Notes under the pieces: model-generated
Told to the model about the DNA's origin: nothing
Database searches by the model: none
What the model saw: only the letters and a program-made list of their open reading frames with translations
Shown: positions 1-6,252 of the stretch, piece by piece
How positions within the stretch are numbered: position 1 is the first letter of the stretch
Layout: each line of letters starts with the position of its first letter
Translations under genes and position numbers: made by a program
DNA from: Desulfobulbaceae bacterium UBA5611
Lineage (GTDB): Bacteria; Desulfobacterota; Desulfobulbia; Desulfobulbales; Desulfocapsaceae
Direction of reading: 5' to 3'
DNA length: 10,528 nucleotides
NCBI GenBank assembly: GCA_002424635.1
Contig: DIKT01000053.1
Span: 22,831 to 33,358 of the forward strand

Positions 1-77
1 ATCCCGAGGACCTGCTCGGCATCAATGCCGAAATGGACCCTGCCGACCTCAAAGAGAATAAAATTAAGTCCCGACAC
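1..77 (-). CDS. Second CheW-like protein (N-terminus only, cut by window edge)
   Basis: This is the beginning of a gene read on the minus strand and lost at the left edge; 25 codons are visible. The best start is a GTG at 77-75, which overlaps the last 14 bp of the upstream cheW gene in another frame. A weak GGAC-type ribosome site lies about 8 bases before it, so translational coupling to the upstream gene is likely. The peptide MSGLNFILFEVGRVHFGID followed by AEQVLG matches the pattern that opens CheW domains: a beta-strand of the type 'xxFxxGxxxFGIDxxxV', then the helix-start region. CheW domains couple chemoreceptors to the kinase CheA. Tandem CheW genes are common in gene clusters for alternative chemosensory pathways. 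The family call rests on about 20 residues and on the neighbour, so it is moderate. The remainder of the gene and any CheA or receptor gene would lie to the left of the window. Confidence 0.6.
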   Translation of the reverse strand, partial: MSGLNFILFEVGRVHFGIDAEQVLG

Positions 78-588
78 TTATTTGTCCGGCCAGTTTTTCC
101 ATATCGATGAGGGCGATCAGCTCCCCGCCATATTCGAATTCACCGGCCAGCAAGCCGCCGGTCGAACCGTTGATCGTGGCGAGCAGCGGCTTGATTGCAC
201 TTACCGGTATATCGACTACCTCCTCAACGGTATTAATCAGCACGCCCGAACGAAAATCTCCCCGCACCGCCATGGCAATCAGGCTGGTGGCCGGAGCGGC
301 CGTCTCATATCCCAGAACAAGACCAAGATCGATAATTGATTCGACATCTCCCCGCACATTGATCAGACCGGGGAGATAAGCAGGAAGACCCGGCACCCAG
401 GCTATTTCACAGGGCGGCAGGATTTCGCGCACCTCCCGCCCGTAAAAGCCATACTTACGGCTGCCGCAGACGAAGATGACCATCTTAACCTGCTCCTCTT
501 CGATATCGACAATTTCCCGGCTACCCTGCTGTTGCTGGATTTCGCGCAAAATTCGTTGACTTTTTAACTCGTCGTCGGCTGTTACCAT
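64..588 (-). CDS. cheW: CheW-like chemotaxis coupling protein
   Basis: This is a 174-residue soluble adaptor of the CheW family. Such proteins bridge methyl-accepting receptors and the histidine kinase CheA at the inner membrane. Residues 1-33 are a charged, glutamine-rich extension. The CheW domain runs from about residue 34 to 170 and opens with a strand containing FVCGSRKYGFY (39-49). The central hallmark PGLINVRGDV (73-82) includes the conserved N-x-R-G, and IIDLGLVLG follows it. The start at 588 has AGGAG nine bases upstream and AGGGG closer in. An internal ATG at 483 (residue 36) also has AGGAG nine bases upstream and sits exactly at the domain start, so a shorter 139-residue product is possible. 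The gene overlaps the next CheW-like gene by 14 bp and is probably first in an operon. A long inverted repeat lies 31 to 84 bp upstream of its start. No catalytic activity is expected. The family call is strong, but which chemosensory pathway it serves cannot be told here. Confidence 0.9.
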   Translation of the reverse strand: MVTADDELKSQRILREIQQQQGSREIVDIEEEQVKMVIFVCGSRKYGFYGREVREILPPCEIAWVPGLPAYLPGLINVRGDVESIIDLGLVLGYETAAPATSLIAMAVRGDFRSGVLINTVEEVVDIPVSAIKPLLATINGSTGGLLAGEFEYGGELIALIDMEKLAGQISVGT

Positions 589-618
589 CGCCCCTATCTC
601 CTAAAAATCTGATATTAA

Positions 619-672
619 TGCCTTACAGATTATTTTCTTGTGTTTTTGCAAGAGAATAATCTGCGAAAGGCA
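619..672. repeat. Long inverted repeat upstream of cheW
   Basis: The left arm CAGATTATTTTCTTG (626-640) pairs with the right arm CAAGAGAATAATCTG (649-663) at 14 of 15 positions across an 8-base loop. Outside this core, TGCCTT (619-624) pairs with AAGGCA (667-672) after a small asymmetric bulge. The element lies in the expected leader or promoter of the minus-strand cheW gene. The stem is AT-rich and no T-run follows it on either strand, so an intrinsic terminator is unlikely. An operator for a dimeric regulator, an RNA hairpin in the leader, or a relic of a small mobile repeat are all possible. Confidence 0.75.
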
Positions 673-805
673 CTTATCCCGTTCATCGGGGTTAGATAAT
701 AGCCAAACTCGTTTTTTTGCGCCCTACTTGCTTGAACGTTTAGCATGCTGCAAGGCCATCAAGCATTATCAGCCATAACAATTAATTTATCGGCAGCAAT
801 AAGAA

Positions 806-823
806 AAGACTTAACTGAGTCTT
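806..823. repeat. Short perfect inverted repeat
   Basis: AAGACT (806-811) and AGTCTT (818-823) are perfect inverted copies around a 6-base spacer. The element lies in the non-coding stretch between cheW and umuC and has no run of T after it. A 6-base repeat can arise by chance, so function is uncertain. Confidence 0.3.
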
Positions 824-874
824 ATCCCGGTAAAATTTCATTCCAGCAACCAGCCACCGCCCTCCAGGGTGTCA

Positions 875-897
875 TGAACGAGGAGGCTTTTCGTTCA
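875..897. repeat. Inverted repeat downstream of umuC
   Basis: TGAACGA (875-881) and TCGTTCA (891-897) are perfect 7-base inverted arms around a 9-base spacer. The element lies about 110 bp beyond the umuC stop on the minus strand. No T-run follows it in that direction, so it is not a standard intrinsic terminator. The GAAC...GTTC halves recall LexA-type half-sites of other phyla, but the spacing is too wide for those. Confidence 0.35.
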
Positions 898-1008
898 AAA
901 TCAAGGCATGTGACAAATTTTACCGCAGGCCTATAGTTGATATTTCGAGGATAAAATTTTGAGCATAACGCCTAGTTCGGACGAAAAGGCCATTTTTCAA
1001 AGCACCTC

Positions 1009-2286
1009 CTATTCGGCTTCGAAGGCCTTGACCACCAGCAGCTCCTGCCAGTTCGTGGTGTAGGCGGGCGAGCGCCTGGTCTGCTGCATTGCCCACGGTT
1101 TCTCTTCAGCGGTGGTCAGGCCATACTGAATGGTCCGCTGACCCCATTTATTATTGATCCTGTCCAGGGCGGCCATCAACTGCTTATCACCTTTGGCGGC
1201 CGGCGGGTCAAACAAGCTCTGCTGCCTGTAGCCCTGACTGGTGATCCCGGCCAGCATGACCCCGGCCTTGCGATAGCGATAACCGGGGCGATACAAGATC
1301 TGGAGGCACTGCAGGGCTGCGGTTATGAGTTCCGGCGTTGAAGAAGTGGGCCGGGACAGGGTAATGGTCTGATTATTGGAGTAACCGGCCTGGTCATCAA
1401 ACGGCCCGGTGGTGACAAACAGATTAAGCGTCTCGGCCGCCACTCCTTGTTTGCGCAGTTTTTCCCCTGCCAGCGACACATAACTGATGACTGCCTCTCT
1501 TAAGCTGGCAAGATCGGTTATTGCCTGACCGAATGATCTGGAGGTAATAATTGATTTAGGACAGGATGGCCCGCGGTCCAGCGAGATACAGGAAATCTCG
1601 TTTAATTCCAGCAGAGTCCGTGCTCCCACTACCGACAAAGCCTTGCGGACCCATGTTTCATCGGCCCGCTTGAGATCAAGGGCGGTATAGATCCCATGGT
1701 TATTTAATTTTTCGGACGAACGCCGGCCTATGCCCCAGATATCATTCACCGCCGTCTTGGCCAGCACCTGATCAGCCTGGCTGTTGCCGACCAGATCGAA
1801 AACCCCGTGGGCCTCTTTCTTGGCGACCCGATTAGCAATCTTGGCCAGCGTTTTGGTGGTGGCAATACCGATGGAGACCGGAATGCCGACCTGTTTTCTG
1901 ACTCGTTCTCTCAGCTCCGTCGCGTATTGCCTGCGGTTCCAGCCTTTAGTGATCGGCAGCGACAAAAACGCCTCATCAATGGAATAGACCTCCAACTCCG
2001 CCTCCATTTGCCGCAAGACGTCCATGACCCGGTGCGACAGATCACCGTACAGCGCATAATTGGAGGAAAACACATGTACTTTATGTCTGGCCAGCAACTG
2101 CCTGAATTTAAAAAAGGGGGCACCCATCGGAATCCCCAGGGCCTTGGCCTCATTGGATCTAGCGACAATACAACCATCGTTGTTGGACAGCACGACCAGC
2201 GGCTGACCGTTCAGCTCCGGACGGAACAATCGTTCGCAGGACGCGTAGAAGTTATTACAATCAACAAGAGCGAAGGCTTTCTGCAT
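1009..2286 (-). CDS. umuC: DNA polymerase V catalytic subunit UmuC
   Basis: This 425-residue protein is a Y-family translesion DNA polymerase, close in length to E. coli UmuC (422). With two processed UmuD' subunits it forms Pol V, which copies past lesions during the SOS response at the cost of mutations. Metal-binding residues are visible at D9 (in LVDCNNFYAS) and D104-E105 (in EVYSIDEAF). The steric-gate tyrosine Y14 excludes ribonucleotides. SNNDGCIVARSNEAKALGI (34-52) is the typical finger-region signature. Near the C-terminus QQSLF (355-359) fits the sliding-clamp binding motif, and the tail SPAYTTNWQELL is characteristic of UmuC rather than DinB. The gene follows umuD by 11 bp without a good ribosome site, which suggests coupled translation. 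The reading frame is full length and all catalytic residues are present, so it should be active. No mobile-element genes flank it. Confidence 0.97.
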   Translation of the reverse strand: MQKAFALVDCNNFYASCERLFRPELNGQPLVVLSNNDGCIVARSNEAKALGIPMGAPFFKFRQLLARHKVHVFSSNYALYGDLSHRVMDVLRQMEAELEVYSIDEAFLSLPITKGWNRRQYATELRERVRKQVGIPVSIGIATTKTLAKIANRVAKKEAHGVFDLVGNSQADQVLAKTAVNDIWGIGRRSSEKLNNHGIYTALDLKRADETWVRKALSVVGARTLLELNEISCISLDRGPSCPKSIITSRSFGQAITDLASLREAVISYVSLAGEKLRKQGVAAETLNLFVTTGPFDDQAGYSNNQTITLSRPTSSTPELITAALQCLQILYRPGYRYRKAGVMLAGITSQGYRQQSLFDPPAAKGDKQLMAALDRINNKWGQRTIQYGLTTAEEKPWAMQQTRRSPAYTTNWQELLVVKAFEAE

Positions 2287-2297
2287 CGACCGACCGC

Positions 2298-2735
2298 TTA
2301 AAATTGATGGATCACACTGGTGACCACGCCCCAGACCCGGAAATCAGTATCTGCAGTGATCTCCACCGGCGGGTATTGGCGGTTGGCCGCCACCAGTTGA
2401 CAGGATGTTGCTGTCTGGACAAATCTTTTGACGGTCAGTTCGCCATTAACAATGGCAATGACAATTTTGCCACTCGCCGCTTCCAGGGAACGGTCAACCA
2501 CCAGGATATCGCCATGGTTGATCCCGGCCTCCTGCATGGAATCACCGGCCACCCGGACAAAGAAAGTGGCGGCCGGATGCTGGATCAGTAACTCATTTAA
2601 ATCGAGCTTGCGATCGATATGATCTTCGGCGGGGGAAGGAAAACCGGCCGACACACCACAGGTAAACAGTGGACAGGCCACCCTGGTCTTTTGGTCAACT
2701 TCAAAGATGGCAGCTATGGAGGAGTCTATTTTCAT
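2298..2735 (-). CDS. umuD: UmuD, self-cleaving Pol V accessory subunit (peptidase S24)
   Basis: This 145-residue protein of the LexA/UmuD family cleaves itself when RecA filaments form on damaged DNA. The shortened UmuD' then joins UmuC in Pol V. The family block GFPSPAEDHIDRKLDLNELL begins at residue 31. The Ser/Lys catalytic pair is S66 (in GDSM) and K103 (in GELTVKRF), each six residues later than S60 and K97 of E. coli UmuD. The expected scissile bond, aligned just before FPSP, is A30-G31, as in LexA; E. coli UmuD has Cys-Gly there. The frame stays open upstream to 2969, but the start at 2735 is preferred because the N-terminal length then matches the family and the upstream 78 codons look like nothing known. 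No clear ribosome site precedes 2735. A palindrome at 2738-2751 directly abuts the start and may be an SOS operator. The gene heads the umuDC operon. Confidence 0.94.
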   Translation of the reverse strand: MKIDSSIAAIFEVDQKTRVACPLFTCGVSAGFPSPAEDHIDRKLDLNELLIQHPAATFFVRVAGDSMQEAGINHGDILVVDRSLEAASGKIVIAIVNGELTVKRFVQTATSCQLVAANRQYPPVEITADTDFRVWGVVTSVIHQF

Positions 2736-2737
2736 GC

Positions 2738-2751
2738 TGGTAAAGATACCA
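2738..2751. promoter_or_regulatory. Candidate SOS-type operator in front of umuD
   Basis: TGGTAAAGATACCA consists of 5-base arms (TGGTA/TACCA) around four bases and ends two bases before the umuD start codon. umuDC operons are normally repressed by LexA, so a dyad here is a reasonable operator candidate. It does not match the E. coli CTGT-N8-ACAG box or the GAAC-N4-GTTC box. Its position over the expected ribosome site is unusual. Confidence 0.35.
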
Positions 2752-2903
2752 TAAACGGCCGAAAAAATAATGCGACAAATTACACTGAGATTGGCCGGGG
2801 TAGCACTAAAAAAATATTGCTGGTTCAGAGCTAACAACTTATGTTCTTTACCATTGTCCTGCCGGAATGACAGTTTGAGGTATTTTTTGCCACCTGGATA
2901 CGC

Positions 2904-2909
2904 TATAAT
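2904..2909 (+). promoter_or_regulatory. Perfect -10 hexamer (TATAAT), promoter uncertain
   Basis: A consensus -10 hexamer lies about 148 bases before the TTG start of the peptidase-ChaN gene, in the right orientation. The nearest TTGCCA (2887-2892) is only 11 bases upstream, too close for a normal -35. A promoter here would need an activator, so confidence is low. Confidence 0.25.
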
Positions 2910-3056
2910 TAAGCAGCTGTTGACAATTTGTTCTTGCAACAAAGATCTGGCGGGAAATAACGACGGCATGCTCGGTAATGCCTAACCCGCAGCTTTTTCT
3001 GGGAGTAGCACTGCAGTTGCCACTGGCTCCCGTCATCAATATTTCAGGAGATAACC

Positions 3057-6000
3057 TTGTTTTCATCATCCTCCATTTCTCCGCTCGCTCTGTCTCTTGG
3101 CCTGTTCATGTCCCTGTCCCTGCTCCTCTTGTTGCCAGCCGCTCCGGCCACCGCCAGCGTTCCCTCCTACGAACTGGCCATTTCCTTTCAGCCGGAGAAA
3201 CAGATGATGAGCGGCACCGCCCATATCACGCTGCCGGCTGGTCAGGGGCTCATCCTCTACCTGGAGGACATAACCGTTACCGCCATTATGATCAGCAGGA
3301 AGGGACAGGAGAACATGCCGGTCAGAGTCCCGACTGATAATCATCTCCATCTTGACGCCATCAATGAAGGGCAGGAAATTTTCGTCTCTTACACTAAAGA
3401 AATAGCGGCTGATGCCCCTGACAACATGATCAGTGCCCGGGGAATCGCGCTGACCAGCCTGTGGCATCCGATCCCGGACCGGAATATGCAATTTAATCTC
3501 ACCGCCGTACTCCCTAAAGGCTTTCAAGCCATCAGCGAAGCAGACACCCTTAGTTATGATGCCGCGCATATCCAGCAGTCATTTACCTTTTCACAGCCGG
3601 TCCAAGCCATCCATTTTGTCGCCGGCCCTTATATTATCAACACCCTGAAGCTGCGAGATAATTTTGTGATCTCCACCTGGTTGTTCCAGGAAGATGCCTC
3701 CTTGAGTCAGGAATATCTGGCCGCGGCCGCCCGCTATATAAAACGCTACGAACAGGACATCGGCCCCTTTCCCTACCAGCACTATGCCATTGTCGCCAAT
3801 CGTCTGCCCAGCGGCTTCGGGATGCCCACCTTTACCCTGCTCGGTCAGCAGGTGCTGCGTCTGCCGTTTATCAAGGATACATCGCTCGGCCATGAAATCC
3901 TCCATTCCTGGTTCGGCAACAGCATCAGCGTCCGACCCGATTCCGGCAACTGGACCGAGGGCTTGACCAGCTATCTGGCCGATTACGCTTATGCCGCCGA
4001 TAAAGGTGAGGGGGCGGCCCATCGCAAAGAAGCAATCATCAACTATCTGAGCCATGTCACGGCCCAAAATGCAATAACGCTCGGCGATTTCCGGTCGGCC
4101 AGCCACAATCAGGCCATGGCCAAGGCCATACGGGCAGTAGGCTATAACAAAGGGGCTATGCTTTTTCATGAATTAAAAGGAGTGATAGGTCCAGACCATT
4201 TTACTGCGGGACTGCAGCAACTATATCAACAATACCGGGGCCAGGAGATCTCCTGGGTGGAAATCAAGGCCATTTTTGAACAGGCGGCGGGCCAGGACTT
4301 ACAAAAATTTTTTGTAGAAAGACTGACCCAGCCGGATATCCCTGAGCTGGCTATTGCCAATGTCCGGACCGACAACCGTAAAGCCCAGAACTTGCTCACC
4401 TTTACCGTCAAGCAAAAGAGTAAACAGCCATTTACCCTGACTCTGCCCATCGTGGTCAAAACCCCGCAGAGTGAACAGCGTTTTTTCCGGATCATCTCCG
4501 AGGCCAACACTACTATTGAGCTGCCGGTGGACGGCCCACCCCTGGAACTGATCATCGATCCTGATTACGATCTGCTGCGGGTTTTAACCCCTAAAGAGCT
4601 GCCGCCGGTCTGGTCCCGTTTTCTCGGGGGCCCTGACAAGACCATCGTACTGGAATCCGACCAGGCCGCCCGGACCTTTGCGCCCCTGCTGCAGACCATG
4701 ACTGATGATTCCTGGAAGATCATGACTGAGGATCAGGTCCGCAACCAGGATCTGGGGGCCGGCACCTTCCTGTTTCTCGGCATCAATGGTCCAGCCAGCC
4801 GCTCGCTCTTTGCCACACCGGCGCATGCCGCCCAGGGCTTCACGGTCGATGTCCGTACCAACCCCTTGAATCCCGGCCGGGTGGCCGTCCTGATGAGCAG
4901 CAGCAGCGCCGCGGAAACAGCAGCGGCCCTGCCGAAACTGTCTCACTACGGCAAATATTCCCGGCTCCATTTTCAACAGGGGCAGATTAAAGACAAGACC
5001 ATCCAGGAGAGTGATACCGGCATCCAGTTTATCCTGGAACAATTACCCGCAGGCGGGCCGGTGTCGCTGCTCAACCCTTTTGAGGCCACCATCGACCAGT
5101 TAAATGAGCACCGGGTCATCTATGTCGGAGAAAACCACACCTCAATGGCCGATCACCTGCTGCAGTTTCGGATCATCCAGGCCCTGCACCGGAAAAATCC
5201 CGATCTGGCCATCGGCATGGAGATGTTTCCGCAAACAAGCCAGCCGATGATTGATGCCTATCTCCATGATGCTGCGATCAGCGAACAGGAATTCCTCCGC
5301 AACTCCCGTTATTTTGATATCTGGCATTATGACTGGCGTTTTTTTCGGGCTATCTTCAACTACGCCCGCCAGCATAAAATTCCGATAATTGGTCTTAATC
5401 TGGACCGGAATATTGTCAGCCAGATCTTCGTGGACGGCCATACCGACAGCCTGAGCGCCGAACAAAAGACGAGCCTGCCCGAAGATCGTAATCTTGATTT
5501 ACCGGGCTATACAGACCGACTGGAAGCGGTGCATGGCTTTCACCAGAATCACATAAAGAAAGGCGACTTGGCCGGTTTTATCCAGTCTCAGGCCATGTGG
5601 GATGAGACCATGGCCGACACGGCAGCAAAATATTTAATTGCTAACCCGAGCACCCGCATGGTGATTCTGGCCGGCTCCCAGCACACCCGTAAAGATTCAG
5701 GCATGCCGCCACGAGTGGCCAGCAGATTACCGGTCAAGCAGGCCTCGGTACTTAATATCAGTAACGAAAATAGCCCGGAAGACCTGGCCCGGACGACCGA
5801 CTTCTTTTTTCTAGTGCCGCCCGTTACCCTGGAGCCGATCGGAAAGATGGGTCTGGTGCTGGCTACGGACCAGGAAGGGAAGCAGAAAGGATTGAAGGTC
5901 AACGATATCAGCCCTGCAGGCAAAGCCGGTCAGGCAGGAGTGCAGAAAGGTGATATCCTGATTGCCATTAATGACACTGCGGTCAATAGCATGGAGGATG

Positions 6001-6140
6001 TGCAGCTGATTCTCATGAATTTTCAGGCAGGAGACCAGGTCAAATTACGCCTGCTCCGACAAAACAAACAACAGCAACAGGAAGAGAAGGAGCTGGAACT
6101 GGAGCTCTCCAACCTGGAAAAACACAGAATGACTCCTTGA
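3057..6140 (+). CDS. Exported M1-like peptidase / ChaN (TIKI-type) / PDZ fusion protein
   Basis: This is a 1027-residue exported multidomain protein. It starts at TTG with AGGAG six bases upstream; an in-frame stop at 3006 and the absence of another good start support this choice. Residues 1-33 form a hydrophobic signal peptide ending in ATA, without a lipobox and oddly without any positive charge before the core. The first domain (about 35-500) resembles M1 gluzincin aminopeptidases: HEILH (279-283) and E301 give a zinc site with 17 intervening residues, and Y363 lies in a GYNKGAMLFHEL block. The usual GxMEN exopeptidase motif is replaced by GFGMPTF. After a linker of unknown fold (about 505-665) comes a ChaN/TIKI-type domain (about 670-905) with GENH (691-694), GMEMFP (720-725) and GSQH (873-876). 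ChaN proteins bind haem and related TIKI domains are metalloproteases. A PDZ domain (about 930-1010) and a Gln/Glu-rich tail end the protein. It likely acts in the periplasm. Substrate and activity are unknown. Confidence 0.9.
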   Translation: MFSSSSISPLALSLGLFMSLSLLLLLPAAPATASVPSYELAISFQPEKQMMSGTAHITLPAGQGLILYLEDITVTAIMISRKGQENMPVRVPTDNHLHLDAINEGQEIFVSYTKEIAADAPDNMISARGIALTSLWHPIPDRNMQFNLTAVLPKGFQAISEADTLSYDAAHIQQSFTFSQPVQAIHFVAGPYIINTLKLRDNFVISTWLFQEDASLSQEYLAAAARYIKRYEQDIGPFPYQHYAIVANRLPSGFGMPTFTLLGQQVLRLPFIKDTSLGHEILHSWFGNSISVRPDSGNWTEGLTSYLADYAYAADKGEGAAHRKEAIINYLSHVTAQNAITLGDFRSASHNQAMAKAIRAVGYNKGAMLFHELKGVIGPDHFTAGLQQLYQQYRGQEISWVEIKAIFEQAAGQDLQKFFVERLTQPDIPELAIANVRTDNRKAQNLLTFTVKQKSKQPFTLTLPIVVKTPQSEQRFFRIISEANTTIELPVDGPPLELIIDPDYDLLRVLTPKELPPVWSRFLGGPDKTIVLESDQAARTFAPLLQTMTDDSWKIMTEDQVRNQDLGAGTFLFLGINGPASRSLFATPAHAAQGFTVDVRTNPLNPGRVAVLMSSSSAAETAAALPKLSHYGKYSRLHFQQGQIKDKTIQESDTGIQFILEQLPAGGPVSLLNPFEATIDQLNEHRVIYVGENHTSMADHLLQFRIIQALHRKNPDLAIGMEMFPQTSQPMIDAYLHDAAISEQEFLRNSRYFDIWHYDWRFFRAIFNYARQHKIPIIGLNLDRNIVSQIFVDGHTDSLSAEQKTSLPEDRNLDLPGYTDRLEAVHGFHQNHIKKGDLAGFIQSQAMWDETMADTAAKYLIANPSTRMVILAGSQHTRKDSGMPPRVASRLPVKQASVLNISNENSPEDLARTTDFFFLVPPVTLEPIGKMGLVLATDQEGKQKGLKVNDISPAGKAGQAGVQKGDILIAINDTAVNSMEDVQLILMNFQAGDQVKLRLLRQNKQQQQEEKELELELSNLEKHRMTP

Positions 6141-6252
6141 TTATCAGAGCAGCGCCAGGATAAATTTTAAGCAGCCATGCCCGGTGGTAGTGAGGAGAAG
6201 CAAGCGATAGCCGGAGTCCTATTTAATATAAATTATAAAAGGGGGCGGACGC

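Larger units (their letters stand above)
589..1008. other. Non-coding region between cheW and umuC
   Basis: These 420 bp hold no gene I can support. They are more AT-rich than the flanking genes. They contain one long inverted repeat (619-672), two shorter perfect ones (806-823 and 875-897), and a strong Shine-Dalgarno-like AGGAGG that overlaps the umuC stop codon and precedes only tiny reading frames on the minus strand. The one plus-strand frame of 63 codons (745-936) has no ribosome site and no recognisable protein features. No clear -35/-10 pair was found for the minus-strand cheW operon, although its promoter should be here. No T-run terminator for umuC was found. Confidence 0.7.
2736..3056. 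other. Divergent intergenic region, umuD / peptidase-ChaN gene
   Basis: This 321 bp region should hold promoters for umuD (minus) and the large exported protein (plus). It contains the palindrome next to umuD, a perfect TATAAT on the plus strand (2904-2909) without a matching -35, and a TTTGTT/AACAAA inverted repeat (2927-2943). A GGGAG/CTCCC long-range pair (3001-3031) lies in the leader of the plus-strand gene. Reading frames that cross the region on either strand have no ribosome sites and no family resemblance, so I treat it as non-coding. Confidence 0.65.

Noticed and set aside
745..936. 63-codon plus-strand frame in the cheW-umuC gap
   Set aside because: No ribosome site before the ATG, no family resemblance, and it overlaps inverted repeats.
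2920..2949. TTGACA (2920-2925) as the -35 of a plus-strand promoter
   Set aside because: The hexamer 17 bases downstream is AGATCT, which does not resemble a -10.
2736..2969. 78-codon upstream extension of the umuD frame
   Set aside because: It would give an N-terminus far longer than any UmuD, has no recognisable domain, and crosses the promoter region.
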